Shown: positions 16,866 through 25,351, counted from the first letter of the stretch. The stretch is DNA of 28,051 nucleotides from CAZHDB01 sp964531225 (GCA_964531225.1 CAZHDB010000021.1:1-28051); one strand, 5' to 3'. Notes: generated from the letters alone by a model not told the origin. Numbers and translations: made by a program.

Positions 16866-17669
16866 ATGGTATTTAATTTAACAAACATATCTCCTTCAAG
16901 TATTGAGAGGATACTTTATGATCTTGCGCCCGCTATAATTTTGTTAGCAGTAATAATTGTATTAAGATATTTTGTAAGTAGATTATTATCAACATTTTAT
17001 CGGAGAGGATATATTGGCGTAGGTACAAAGATCACTATTACGAGGATCATGGATTCTATATTCATATTAATTTTCTCATTATTTATTATACAAAGCTATG
17101 TTCCATCAATTGTAACTTATGTGGTCATAGTGATCTTTGCTCTGTTAGTTGCGATACTATTTTACTATGAAATTAGAGAATTTACAGCATATATAACTCT
17201 ACAACTAGTGAAGTACATTAGGGGTAGATATCTAGAAATAAGTCTACCTGGGCATCACAGGCCTATATATGGTAGGATAATAGCAATGGATCCTTTCTCA
17301 TCAACTATAGAAGATGTATATGGTAATAGGACGTATGTTGCAAATTCACTCCTTTTACACTCAGCTATACGTGAAACATCACCATTTATACCTATTCGTA
17401 TAAGAATTCAAAGAACACCAGCCATAGAATTAAAGGAAGTTATTGATAAACTGACAAATGTTATGAGAGGTGAAGGTATAGCAGTGTTCCGTATGCAGGA
17501 ACATCAAATAGAAATTGAGAAAATAGATCAGTCAGAAATTTCCATGTTTATAAAAGTCATTCCCGCTTCTTTACCTGTTAGGACAAATGATCTACTTAAA
17601 CTTATAAAATATATTGAGAACGAGTTTAGGGAATATAATCCTATCATTGAACTTATAAGTATGAGCTAG
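16866..17669 (+). CDS. MscS-family mechanosensitive channel
   Basis: A 267-residue small-conductance mechanosensitive channel-like protein. Three hydrophobic helices are seen (about residues 13-41, 61-80 and 82-110), followed by the MscS beta domain with the signature GRIIAMDPFSSTIEDVYGNR and YVANSLLLHSAIRE (about 137-171), then a C-terminal alpha/beta domain. The glycine/alanine zipper of E. coli MscS TM3 is replaced by bulky residues (VVIVIFALLVAILFYYEI), so gating may differ. The ATG is 6 bases after the trkA stop, so it is almost surely in the same transcript; this suggests coordinated K+ uptake and osmotic release. Its stop overlaps the convergent methylthiotransferase stop. Confidence 0.85.
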   Translation: MVFNLTNISPSSIERILYDLAPAIILLAVIIVLRYFVSRLLSTFYRRGYIGVGTKITITRIMDSIFILIFSLFIIQSYVPSIVTYVVIVIFALLVAILFYYEIREFTAYITLQLVKYIRGRYLEISLPGHHRPIYGRIIAMDPFSSTIEDVYGNRTYVANSLLLHSAIRETSPFIPIRIRIQRTPAIELKEVIDKLTNVMRGEGIAVFRMQEHQIEIEKIDQSEISMFIKVIPASLPVRTNDLLKLIKYIENEFREYNPIIELISMS

Positions 17670-18946
17670 TCAATAACAATTCCTCTCAAATCAAAGAATG
17701 TTATTCTTTGTATTCTAGCATTAATCCATTTACCAATAATTTCCCTATTACTATCGATCACTACAGGAGTATAATTGATAAGCCTAGCGGTATATGTGTT
17801 CCTACTTTTTTCAGTTACGAAGGCTTTTACTACTTTACCAAGATACTTACTATGTTTTTTAAGACCTATACTCTCCATAAGTTCAAGAAATCTCCTCATA
17901 CGTTCCTTCTTAACTTTACTACTTACTTGTTTTAATGATGCAGAATATGTATTTGGTCTAATAGTATATTGTGCTACATGAATTCTATCGAATTCGAGCT
18001 CTTTTACGATCCTTAGCGTATCTTCAAAGTCTTCTTCATCTTCGCCAGGATGGCCTATGATTATGTCTGTTGCAATAGCTATATTGGGAAGTTTTGAACG
18101 AAGTTCTTTAATAATGTGTCTAAATTGATCTACAGTATATTTCCTTCTCATGATCCTTAAAACTTTATCGCTTCCACTTTGAAGGGGGATGTGTAAAAAT
18201 TTGTATATATGATGATTTCTCATAGAATCTATTAGATCATCTAATATCGGCTCTACGGTATCCGGATTAAGCATTCCTATTCTAATCATATAATTACCTG
18301 GAGTCTCTATGATTCTTTGTAAAAGGTTCGGAAGCATTGGTTTTCCGTATAGGTCAATTCCATAAGTAGCTGTATCTTGTCCACTTAACTGTATTTCTAC
18401 AGCTCCCCTCTTTATCAGCTCCCTTACAGTTTCAACGATACGTTCTATAGGGTAGCTAAATAATTTTCTTCGGGCATTCTTTACGATGCAAAAGCTACAA
18501 TTCCCTAAGCAACCTTCCTGTATAGGTATAATTCCTATTCTATCCTCTAACCATATACCAATGATATTTCGGTCTCTATTTCCATTTAATAATATAACTT
18601 TCTTACTTTCCTCGACGGCAACATCGATTTTAGATACATTTTGTGGGGATAATAAGCTAGCGTTTGGAGCAATTTTTGACACAAGATATGGCTGTGCTTT
18701 AGCTAAGCAACCAGCTATAATTAATTTCTTATTTCTTTCCACCGCGAACTTGTATAGTGTCTTTATCCTATGAATCATTCTTTGCTGGGTTTCCATACGG
18801 ACTGTGCATGTATTTATGACTAGTATATCCGAGTCCATAGGATTATCTACTATGGAGTATCCTTTTCTAGCCAATACTGTCTTCATGATATATGTATCTC
18901 CTTTATTTAATGCGCACCCGTATGTCTCTATGTATATTTTCTTCAC
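17666..18946 (-). CDS. tRNA (t6A37) methylthiotransferase, MiaB/CDKAL1 (MtaB) type
   Basis: A radical-SAM enzyme that converts t6A to ms2t6A at position 37 of ANN-decoding tRNAs. The 426-residue protein shows the N-terminal UPF0004 domain with Cys11 (YGC), Cys47 (NTC) and Cys80 (AGC) for one Fe-S cluster, the radical-SAM triad Cys146-x3-Cys150-x2-Cys153 (CLGNCSFC), QLSGQDTATYG, FLHIPLQSGSD, and a C-terminal TRAM-like domain (about 365-425). The start is a GTG at 18944-18946 with GGTGAT 5 bases upstream. Archaeal members fall with eukaryotic CDKAL1. It is convergent with the MscS-type gene, their stops sharing bases. Confidence 0.92.
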   Translation of the reverse strand: MKKIYIETYGCALNKGDTYIMKTVLARKGYSIVDNPMDSDILVINTCTVRMETQQRMIHRIKTLYKFAVERNKKLIIAGCLAKAQPYLVSKIAPNASLLSPQNVSKIDVAVEESKKVILLNGNRDRNIIGIWLEDRIGIIPIQEGCLGNCSFCIVKNARRKLFSYPIERIVETVRELIKRGAVEIQLSGQDTATYGIDLYGKPMLPNLLQRIIETPGNYMIRIGMLNPDTVEPILDDLIDSMRNHHIYKFLHIPLQSGSDKVLRIMRRKYTVDQFRHIIKELRSKLPNIAIATDIIIGHPGEDEEDFEDTLRIVKELEFDRIHVAQYTIRPNTYSASLKQVSSKVKKERMRRFLELMESIGLKKHSKYLGKVVKAFVTEKSRNTYTARLINYTPVVIDSNREIIGKWINARIQRITFFDLRGIVID

Positions 18947-19043
18947 TATTAATCACCAAGATCGTCTTCCCATTATATACCGAAATATAGATTATATCTT
19001 ATTACCCTTTAATTCCTATATATGCAGGGAGGTGTTGTATGGA

Positions 19044-19472
19044 TTGGGTAAAAGCGTTAGAGACTATAAGTATGAAGAGTTACTTGATAGGCTTTATGCT
19101 AAACTTCCTAAGAAACAAGTTAAGGCAGAGCCCTTTGAAGTTCCCAAAGCCGAGATTATAGTTGTTGGTAATAGAATTATTATTAGGAATTTTAGGCAGA
19201 TAGCAGATGTACTTAATAGAGAACCTAGATTGCTAATGAGATACTTTGTAAAGGAATTAGCGGTTCCAGGAACTATTGACGAATCTGGTGCATTAGTTTT
19301 ACAGGGTAGATTCTCGTCAACTATAATTAATAGACTCATTGATAGATTTGTAAAGAACTATGTACTATGTCCAACATGTGGTAGTAGATTCACTGTCTTA
19401 GAAAAAGTTGGTAAGGTTTATAAATTAAGATGTCTAGCATGTGGTGCAGAAACTACACTAACTGTTTTCTAG
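19044..19472 (+). CDS. eif2b: Translation initiation factor aIF2 subunit beta
   Basis: The beta subunit of the heterotrimer that delivers Met-tRNAi to the small subunit. From the TTG at 19044 it has 142 residues: an N-terminal helix (DYKYEELLDRLYAKLP), the central alpha/beta domain (NRIIIRNFRQIADVLNREPR, MRYFVKELAVPG and GRFSSTIINRLIDRF), and a C-terminal zinc ribbon with CPTC and CLAC. The open frame extends far upstream to 18804, but that part is antisense to the methylthiotransferase gene and is rejected; GGGAGGTG at 19027-19034 fits the TTG at 19044. Start by comparison with the usual length of about 140 residues. Confidence 0.93.
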   Translation: MGKSVRDYKYEELLDRLYAKLPKKQVKAEPFEVPKAEIIVVGNRIIIRNFRQIADVLNREPRLLMRYFVKELAVPGTIDESGALVLQGRFSSTIINRLIDRFVKNYVLCPTCGSRFTVLEKVGKVYKLRCLACGAETTLTVF

Positions 19473-19569
19473 AAATCAATGTTTTATTAGATACCATTCT
19501 AATATAAAAAGGAGATTTTATTCTAATAATTTACTATAGAATAATAGGGTGTAGAGGTACGAAAACATC

Positions 19570-19887
19570 GTGGGTAATACATTAATGGACTTGGTATATG
19601 TTAAGGAATTCCATAGTGAGGGGGAGCTTGTAGTAGCTATTTGTGATGCTGAATTGTTAGGTAAAACTCTTCGTGAAGGTAATACTAGATTCTATATAGA
19701 CCCGAACTTTTATGGAGGTAGGAAAGTAACTATCAGTGAAGCTCTTGACCTATTGGAAGCATCAACCATAGCTAACCTTATTGGAGAAAAGATCGTCAAT
19801 GCTGCCATAAAACGTAACTTAGTACATAAGAATGCCGTTATATATATTGAAGGAATACCTCATGCTCAAGTAATAAAGATTTATTGA
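19570..19887 (+). CDS. DUF424 protein
   Basis: A 105-residue member of the archaeal DUF424 family, with the typical VAICDAELLGKTLREG, RFYIDPNFYGG, and the closing NLIGEKIVNAAIKRNLV and GIPHAQVIKIY. Function unknown; in archaea it is regularly found between aIF2-beta and the NMD3-like gene, so a role in initiation or ribosome assembly is a fair guess. It starts at a GTG at 19570 after GAGGT (19554-19558); an ATG at 19585 is an alternative. An AATATAAAAAGG element at 19501-19512 could be its promoter. Its stop overlaps the ribosome site of the next gene. Confidence 0.88.
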   Translation: MGNTLMDLVYVKEFHSEGELVVAICDAELLGKTLREGNTRFYIDPNFYGGRKVTISEALDLLEASTIANLIGEKIVNAAIKRNLVHKNAVIYIEGIPHAQVIKIY

Positions 19888-19898
19888 AGGTGGCTACT

Positions 19899-21002
19899 AT
19901 GCCGAGATATTGTGTAAAGTGTGGTAAAAAAGAGTCCTCTGAGGAACCGTTAATTAATGGATATTGTATTGACTGTTTTCTAAAGTATAGGGGTTTATTG
20001 AAAGAGACGCCTGTTCTTAAGATCTTAGTATGTAGCAAATGTGGTTCATGGAGATATCATGGACGGTGGCTACATCCTATGGCTTTAGAGGATATTATTA
20101 GAAGGTATATACTAGATATCTCAGGGCATTATGTTAATAGTGGTGTTGAGATACTTGAGGTTGAAGAAGTGCATGGTTTTCATAGAGTTAATAGGAATTT
20201 CCATGAAGCAATTGCTAAGGTATCAGCTTTACTCGGTGATTCAACAATAATAACTAGACCTATAATAGTTAGGTTTAAAATAACTAAATCAATGTGCCCA
20301 AGATGTTTAAGGAAGGCAGGAAAAGTCTTTAATGCTATTGTGCAGATTAGAAGTAGTCGTGGTCGTTTAACAGAAGACGAAAAACAATATGTTAGAAAAG
20401 TTCTAAATGAACCATCTATTGCAGACGATATAGTTGATGTGGAGGAGAATAAGAACGGCATTAATATTAAGATGGTTACACCTGTTTTAGCTAGGAAATT
20501 AGCAGCACTCATTAGCCATGAGAAAGGTGCTAAGGTTATTGAGACATTTAAAATCAGAAAATATGATCCGTCCAGAGGTAAGAAGGAGGGTATAACCACA
20601 TTATCCGTTAGACTTCCAGATCTTGAAAGAGGAGACATTGTTGAATATAAAGGTTCTATTAGTATTATTGATGAGGTAAAGGATAGCAGAATTAAGATCA
20701 CAGATCTTGAGAGTGGTGAAAGTCATAGTGTACCTATTAGTGAGTATTGGGATGGTAAGCTCGTTAAAGCTCGTGAATATATTGATGAGAAAGATTACCT
20801 GGTTATAGCAAGTGATCCATCAACGATCTATTTAATGGATGAGACTACTGGGGAAATCAGGGAATACCCTCGTCTAGTAAGCCTTAATAATGTTAAAGAA
20901 GGAGATAAAATGAAAGGATATGTTATAAGGAATAATCTCTATATAGTCAAGCAAAAGGGTGAACAAAACTATGCCGAAAAAGAAAAAGAAGAGAGATTTT
21001 GA
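19899..21002 (+). CDS. NMD3-like zinc-ribbon protein (60S export adaptor homologue)
   Basis: Archaeal homologue of NMD3, the protein that in eukaryotes binds the late 60S particle. The 367-residue product starts MPRYCVKCGKKE and has several CxxC ribbons near the N-terminus (CVKC, CIDC, CSKC) and CPRC near residue 135, then alpha/beta and OB/SH3-like domains (AALISHEKGAKVIETFKIRK; RGDIVEYKGSISIIDEVKDS). With no nucleus to export from, an archaeal role in large-subunit assembly is inferred. The ATG at 19899 is preceded by GAAGGTGG; a TTG at 19884 inside DUF424 is less likely. The 3' end overlaps aIF1A by 32 bases. Confidence 0.88.
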   Translation: MPRYCVKCGKKESSEEPLINGYCIDCFLKYRGLLKETPVLKILVCSKCGSWRYHGRWLHPMALEDIIRRYILDISGHYVNSGVEILEVEEVHGFHRVNRNFHEAIAKVSALLGDSTIITRPIIVRFKITKSMCPRCLRKAGKVFNAIVQIRSSRGRLTEDEKQYVRKVLNEPSIADDIVDVEENKNGINIKMVTPVLARKLAALISHEKGAKVIETFKIRKYDPSRGKKEGITTLSVRLPDLERGDIVEYKGSISIIDEVKDSRIKITDLESGESHSVPISEYWDGKLVKAREYIDEKDYLVIASDPSTIYLMDETTGEIREYPRLVSLNNVKEGDKMKGYVIRNNLYIVKQKGEQNYAEKEKEERF

Positions 21003-21309
21003 AGAAAGTACTAAAGAACCTCCCCTACCCGGCGAAGGAGAGGTATTGTGCGGAGTAATCAAGCTCGTTGGAGGAGATCATCTTATAGCTAAGTGTCTCG
21101 ATGGAGAAGACCGTATGATTAGGATACCTGGACGTATGAGACGTAGAGTTTGGATGCGTGAGGGAGATATAATACTTGTAGTACCATGGGACTTCAATCC
21201 TAAGAAAGGTGATGTAGTCTACCGTTATGCGCGTAATGAAGTACAAAAACTTGTTGAAAAGGGTGTATTGCCTCAAGAGTTCTTAGAAGCTTTGAGTGAG
21301 TTCATATGA
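20971..21309 (+). CDS. eif1A: Translation initiation factor aIF1A
   Basis: aIF1A, the IF1-like factor occupying the A site of the small subunit during initiation. The 112-residue product has a basic N-terminal tail (MPKKKKKRDFEESTK), the OB fold (GEGEVLCGVIKLVGGDHLIA through EGDIILVVPWDF) and a C-terminal helix (ARNEVQKLVEKGVLP). GGGTGA at 20957-20962 is the ribosome site for the ATG at 20971 (spacing 8); the GTG at 20959 is part of that site. The start lies inside the NMD3-like gene and the stop overlaps the rio1 ATG (ATGA), so translation of the three is likely coupled. Confidence 0.96.
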   Translation: MPKKKKKRDFEESTKEPPLPGEGEVLCGVIKLVGGDHLIAKCLDGEDRMIRIPGRMRRRVWMREGDIILVVPWDFNPKKGDVVYRYARNEVQKLVEKGVLPQEFLEALSEFI

Positions 21310-22094
21310 GTGATGACTCCATAGATTTTCTAATAGAGAAAGAACGTATTAGAAAGAAACTTAAGGATAGGGATCTTTTTGAAACCGTTGAGGAGGTCTT
21401 TGATTATAGGACAGTCATGACTCTCTATGAGCTTATGAGAAGACGTGTTTTACGTAGAATGAACGGTGTTGTTAGTGCTGGTAAGGAAGCTAGAGTTTAC
21501 TTAGGCTATGGTTATGATGGAGAGGAATACGCTGTTAAGATCTATTTAACCGCTACTGCTGAATTTAGAAAAGGAATATTAAAATATATTAGTGGTGATC
21601 CACGATTTCAAGGAATACTGCCTCGTGATACGCGAAAACTAATATATCTGTGGACCCGGAAGGAATTTAGGAATTTAAAGAAATTATATGATTCTGGCGT
21701 TAGCGTTCCTAAGCCTGTTAGTGTGTTAAATAATGTTCTTGTCATGGAGTTTATCGGTGAAAATGGTGTTCGTGCACCGTTGCTTAAGGAGATATGGCAA
21801 GAGCTTACAGATGATAGACTATATATGATCTATAAACAGGTTATTGATAATATGAAGAAGATGTTTTGTAGAGCACGCATGGTTCATGCCGATATGTCTG
21901 AGTTTAATATAATGGTTAGAAGTGATCTTAGTATAGTTATTATTGATGTTAGTCAAGCAGTATTGATCGAACATCCAAATGCTTTGGAATTCCTTGATAG
22001 GGATATTAGGAACATATACCGTTTCTTTTACAAGGAGGCTGGACTAGATATTCCTACCCCGGAAAAGCTACTAGAGGAGATCACGAGTTGCTAG
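21306..22094 (+). CDS. rio1: RIO1-type atypical serine kinase/ATPase
   Basis: Rio1, an atypical kinase/ATPase needed for maturation of small subunits in eukaryotes and thought to act similarly in archaea. The 262-residue protein has the flexible ATP loop GVVSAGKEARVYLG (about residues 54-67), the lysine in YAVKIYL, the catalytic loop VHADMSEFN (catalytic Asp about 197, metal-binding Asn about 201) and the metal-binding Asp in IIDVSQAV (about 215). It starts at the ATG overlapping the aIF1A stop and ends 7 bases into the KH gene. Full set of catalytic residues is present. Confidence 0.95.
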   Translation: MSDDSIDFLIEKERIRKKLKDRDLFETVEEVFDYRTVMTLYELMRRRVLRRMNGVVSAGKEARVYLGYGYDGEEYAVKIYLTATAEFRKGILKYISGDPRFQGILPRDTRKLIYLWTRKEFRNLKKLYDSGVSVPKPVSVLNNVLVMEFIGENGVRAPLLKEIWQELTDDRLYMIYKQVIDNMKKMFCRARMVHADMSEFNIMVRSDLSIVIIDVSQAVLIEHPNALEFLDRDIRNIYRFFYKEAGLDIPTPEKLLEEITSC

Positions 22095-22687
22095 GTGAAG
22101 GTGGTCACTTCATATTAGGTGTTACAAGGCTTTATGAGAAAATACCATTGGATCGTATTGGCGTACTTATAGGTCATGATGGACGTGTTAAAGAAGAGAT
22201 TATGAAGCGTACGAATACTAGGATAACAATTGATTCAAAGACAGGCACTGTAATAATAGAGCCTGCCTCACCATCTACAACTGCATTACAGCTTATGAAA
22301 GCCCGTGATATAGTTCGGGCAATTGCCTATGGCTTTAGTCCTGAAAGGGCTTTTCGCCTATTAGACGAGGATCAAATACTCATTATAATTGATCTTAGAC
22401 AGTACGTTGGTGACAGACCTAATCATTTGCAGAGAGTAAAAGGCAGAATAATTGGTGAAGAAGGTAAGGCCCGTAAAACAATAGAGGAGGTCACAGGCAC
22501 GTATATATCCATTTACCGTGACTACGTAGCCATAATAGGTGATTATGAATCAGCTAATATAGCTAAAGAAGCCATAGAAATGCTGATCCAAGGGAGACAA
22601 CATTCAACTGTATACCGGTTCCTAGAGAGGGAAATGTACTTGGAAAAGAGAAGACGCATGAAAGAGTTATGGAGGAAAAGAATATAG
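22088..22687 (+). CDS. Dim2/Pno1-like KH-domain protein
   Basis: An archaeal homologue of Dim2p/Pno1, which binds the 3' end of small-subunit rRNA during maturation. The 199-residue product has two KH domains: residues about 15-80 with a GHDGR loop (IGVLIGHDGRVKEEIMKRTN) and about 95-180 with a GEEGK loop (VKGRIIGEEGKARKTIEEVT), and a basic C-terminal helix (EKRRRMKELWRKRI). It starts at a TTG at 22088, with GAGGAG about 9 bases upstream, overlapping the end of rio1. Rio1 and Dim2 acting on the same substrate fits their coupling here. Last gene of this transcription unit. Confidence 0.92.
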   Translation: MLGEGGHFILGVTRLYEKIPLDRIGVLIGHDGRVKEEIMKRTNTRITIDSKTGTVIIEPASPSTTALQLMKARDIVRAIAYGFSPERAFRLLDEDQILIIIDLRQYVGDRPNHLQRVKGRIIGEEGKARKTIEEVTGTYISIYRDYVAIIGDYESANIAKEAIEMLIQGRQHSTVYRFLEREMYLEKRRRMKELWRKRI

Positions 22688-22929
22688 TATTAGTCCACGG
22701 GATATATTATGAAAATTTATTTAAATAACCTCTCATGATGCGGGCCTTATCAACATAACTTATTCAGGTACTTTAAACCCGGGTTCTATCATCATCGAGG
22801 TCTACGTATACTATTCACTTATACAATCTATTAAGGTTTCTTAAATAATTTAATCCATAATAACGTGGATAATATCTACAAAACAAAACAAATAAAAACA
22901 CCAGCACAGCAAACAGACATAAAGGGGGT
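22688..22929. other. Intergenic region before tRNA-Asn
   Basis: No protein gene is seen in these 242 bases. They contain a perfect 10-base palindrome, AACCCGGGTT (22776-22785), and AT-rich stretches. On the minus strand ATGATGA (22789-22795) and CTGA (22764-22767) resemble C and D' boxes of a guide RNA, but the spacing of 21 bases is too long and no good second D box follows. The last 40 bases are A-rich and hold the likely tRNA promoter. Confidence 0.5.
22891..22899 (+). promoter_or_regulatory. Probable promoter of tRNA-Asn
   Basis: AATAAAAAC is the best TATA-like element upstream. Its centre is about 35 bases before the tRNA, so transcription would begin near 22921 and leave a leader of about 9 bases, as is normal for crenarchaeal tRNA genes. 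Assigned by position and composition. Confidence 0.45.
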
Positions 22930-23036
22930 GCCGGGGTAGCTCAGCCAGGTGGAGCGCCGGGCTGTTAACCACGGGATCGTTTAGCCTGGTGATAGATACC
23001 CGGTGGTCCGGGGTTCAAATCCCCGCCCCGGCGCCA
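22930..23036 (+). tRNA. tRNA-Asn (GTT) with a 30-nt intron
   Basis: A cloverleaf can be drawn: acceptor GCCGGGG/CCCCGGC, D stem GCTC/GAGC, anticodon stem CCGGG (22957-22961)/CCCGG (22999-23003), loop CTGTTAA with anticodon GTT at 22964-22966, T arm CGGGG-TTCAAAT-CCCCG, discriminator G and an encoded CCA (23034-23036). The anticodon arm is interrupted by 30 nt (22968-22997) between positions 37 and 38. On the 3' side the splice site fits a bulge-helix-bulge: C32-U33-G34-U35 pairs with AUAG (22992-22995) before the bulge AU/A. The 5' side pairs less regularly (ACC with GGU), so the motif is relaxed. The neighbour downstream ends 5 bases away on the opposite strand. Confidence 0.93.
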
Positions 23037-23041
23037 ATTGT

Positions 23042-24025
23042 TTACCTTTTATAGAAAGGCTTGAATGGTATTATATCGCTCATCGTTCTTAGGCCTGGCA
23101 TTATTTCGTCTATTATGCTTGCTATATTCAGAATTATTGATGCTGTTGCTAGATCTCCTGGTGTTCCTGAGCTTTTCCATTTAATACTGTATTCTGTTCC
23201 ATTAATCGTTATTTCTTCGTATTCTTCTGCACCTAAGTATGCATGGAATTCTACACGTATCGCTTCCTCACCTCGATGGTACCCTATACCATATCCGCTT
23301 ATACCTATTGTAGTTCCTTTAGGCAAAGTCCTATCTTCGTATGTTATTTCCTTCTTTGCTACAACGGGCTCCTGTCCTTCAACTACTTTCTCAAGATGTA
23401 TTCCTAACGCATCAGCTATCAGTAGAACAGATTCAGCATAACCTACATGACCGGTAAGTATTCTCTTTTCTAGTAATCTTTTAAACTCGTCTGGATCAAG
23501 GCCGATACCTACTTTCTTGCGAAAACTAGCTCTACGTTTACCAGCGTCAATGACCCGTGTAGCAGTTATTTTCTTAACAATATTTACTGGCATAGCCATT
23601 GTTATTGCGAGTGTATCTAGAAGAAATCCTGGATTTATACCAGTTGCAATAACGGTTACATCATTCTTTAAAGCTTCAGCATCAATTATCCTGGCCAATA
23701 CAGGGTATCTATAATACGGATAGGCAAGTGTTTCACAAGTAGATACGACATCGAGACCCATCCCTATAATAGTAAGTATTTGATCATATACTTGATCAAG
23801 ATAACTGCCAGTTGCATGGATTACTACATCAGATTCGAACAAAACACTTGGATCATTTGATACTTCGACGCCATATGAGCTATCTAGGCCAAGTAGATCT
23901 CCGATATCCTTTCCAATAATAGCTTCATTTATATCAACGGCTCCAGATATTTCCCAGCCACGCTTTAAAGCTTCCTTAGCAACCAGTCTACCTATAGATC
24001 CAAAGCCGTATATGCCTATTCTCAT
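23042..24025 (-). CDS. DapB-like NAD(P)-dependent dehydrogenase (2,4-diaminopentanoate dehydrogenase-like)
   Basis: A 327-residue oxidoreductase with an N-terminal Rossmann fold (MRIGIYGFGSIGRLVAKEAL, glycine motif GFGSIG at residues 7-12), then VVIHATGSYLDQV, VVSTCETLAYPYYRYP, and VIATGINPGFLLDTLAI. It resembles the archaeal/clostridial family of dihydrodipicolinate reductase-like proteins that includes 2,4-diaminopentanoate dehydrogenase of ornithine fermentation. The substrate is not determinable here; no lysine, ornithine or peptide-fermentation genes are adjacent. The ATG is preceded by GGTGG (complement of 24032-24036) with 6-9 base spacing. A TATA-like CTATATAATA lies just upstream (24048-24057). 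Confidence 0.8.
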   Translation of the reverse strand: MRIGIYGFGSIGRLVAKEALKRGWEISGAVDINEAIIGKDIGDLLGLDSSYGVEVSNDPSVLFESDVVIHATGSYLDQVYDQILTIIGMGLDVVSTCETLAYPYYRYPVLARIIDAEALKNDVTVIATGINPGFLLDTLAITMAMPVNIVKKITATRVIDAGKRRASFRKKVGIGLDPDEFKRLLEKRILTGHVGYAESVLLIADALGIHLEKVVEGQEPVVAKKEITYEDRTLPKGTTIGISGYGIGYHRGEEAIRVEFHAYLGAEEYEEITINGTEYSIKWKSSGTPGDLATASIILNIASIIDEIMPGLRTMSDIIPFKPFYKR

Positions 24026-24313
24026 AATAATCCACCAAATTATCTCTATTATATAGTTAAGGATAATAAAGTGAACTTAGAGTAAGTAGTAGATACTTCA
24101 TGGTGCAACCCATTAGTATAGCAAATCTATTTGTGAACAGTCTAGCCTATTACCAAGCTCAATTAGTTATTTAAATTCCCGACCTCGCTTATGTTGATAT
24201 CATGAGAATTTCTATGTAAATTTTCTAGATTGAGACCAGGTTACAATGTTCCTCTTAGACCAATACCATTAAGTACGTAGCAAAAGCTGGTAAAACTTTT
24301 ATGTTCAATACAT
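24026..24313. other. 288-bp intergenic region without a recognised gene
   Basis: It separates two minus-strand genes. The first 30 bases contain the ribosome site and likely promoter of the DapB-like gene. The rest is AT-rich with only very short open frames on either strand, the longest being a 28-codon minus-strand frame ending near 24059. I see no tRNA, guide-RNA boxes or repeats. Confidence 0.5.
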
Positions 24314-25075
24314 TTACTTAGATCCCTGGATTAGATGTTTTCTATAAAGTTTTTCATTAGATGCTTTATTCAATATATTAATCACATCTTCATCACTCAA
24401 ATCATACCATTCAATATATGCGTCAGCCACAGCATATGGCGGGTTTCTAAGGTTAACTACAACTACCTGATTGGCGTATTTTGATACTAGATTAGCTCCA
24501 TCACTGCTAGCTGTTGGGGAAGCTGCAACTATCTTATAGGCACCGAGTTTATGTAGGAAGATACAGGCTACAGCCATGGTATATCCAGTAGCAATACCGT
24601 CATCGATAAGTATAACTTCGTATCCAGTTAAAGAACCGTATTCTAGAGAGCCTCTTATTCTTAAAGTTCTATTAACAACAAATTCCTTAGTCTTTAATGC
24701 AAGTTTCTGGACGAAATCCCTGCTGTATCCAAGGTAATCGTGTGCAATAAATTCATCATACAAGAAACTACCATCAGGTGCTACAGCTCCAAAGCCTGCT
24801 TCTGTAGTCCATGGAAATAACATCTTCTTAACAACTACTATATCGAATGGAATGTTAAGCTTCTTAGAAGCAGCATAGGCTACAGGTACACCGCCAGCAA
24901 CTAATCCAAAGATCAAAGTATTTTCAGTAATTATATCTAAGTCCTTAATTAGACTAGCTAGGCCTAATCCGCCATCAATACGATCTCTAAAAACGTATTC
25001 ACGCCAACTTAAATCATTGCAGTAAATCAGTTTTCCACTCTCAATAACTTCACAATAAGATACTATATCTCCCAT
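24314..25075 (-). CDS. Phosphoribosyltransferase-fold protein
   Basis: A 253-residue type I phosphoribosyltransferase-like protein of the group often annotated as predicted phosphoribosyltransferase. Seen are IFGLVAGGVPVAYAASKKLN (first PPi loop, about residues 55-74), the IVVVKKMLFPWTTEAGFGAV block, the PRPP-binding signature VILIDDGIATGYT (about 153-165) and VAASPTAS. The substrate (base or other acceptor) cannot be told. The ATG is preceded by GGGGGG (complement of 25083-25088) spaced 7 bases. A TATA-like TTTTTAAATA is very close upstream (complement of 25096-25105), closer than usual for an mRNA that would include that ribosome site. Confidence 0.82.
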   Translation of the reverse strand: MGDIVSYCEVIESGKLIYCNDLSWREYVFRDRIDGGLGLASLIKDLDIITENTLIFGLVAGGVPVAYAASKKLNIPFDIVVVKKMLFPWTTEAGFGAVAPDGSFLYDEFIAHDYLGYSRDFVQKLALKTKEFVVNRTLRIRGSLEYGSLTGYEVILIDDGIATGYTMAVACIFLHKLGAYKIVAASPTASSDGANLVSKYANQVVVVNLRNPPYAVADAYIEWYDLSDEDVINILNKASNEKLYRKHLIQGSK

Positions 25076-25214
25076 CTAGTGTCCCCCCAAACTACTATTT
25101 AAAAACCTTACAATATGCTTTATTATGAGGTAATTTACTTATTGCAATGCATAAGCAAGTGATCTAAGACCATAAACACCAACTATATGATTATTGATAA
25201 TATACAATGGATAA

Positions 25215-25313
<99 letters not shown>

Positions 25314-25340
25314 ACACTAGTTTCACTAATAACGTATAGA

Positions 25341-25351
25341 GGTTTTATAAG
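25341..25351 (-). promoter_or_regulatory. Promoter of tRNA-Val
   Basis: On the minus strand CTTATAAAACC is a strong archaeal TATA-like element, centred about 36 bases before the tRNA 5' end, giving a transcript start near 25320 and a leader of about 10 bases. Confidence 0.6.

Noticed and set aside
18804..19043. Long N-terminal extension of aIF2-beta
   Set aside because: This part is antisense to the methylthiotransferase gene, and GGGAGGTG at 19027-19034 fits a TTG start at 19044 and the family length.
20180..20701. 173-codon minus-strand open frame
   Set aside because: It is the antisense of the NMD3-like gene, whose zinc-ribbon and OB-like sequence is clearly real.
22776..22785. AACCCGGGTT palindrome, with neighbouring bases resembling a tRNA T arm
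   Set aside because: No acceptor, D or anticodon arm can be drawn around it, so a tRNA fragment is not supported.
22728..22795. Possible C/D box guide RNA on the minus strand (ATGATGA, then CTGA)
   Set aside because: The 21-base distance between C and D' boxes is too long, the C' box is poor and the last box would be ATGA, so the match is probably chance.
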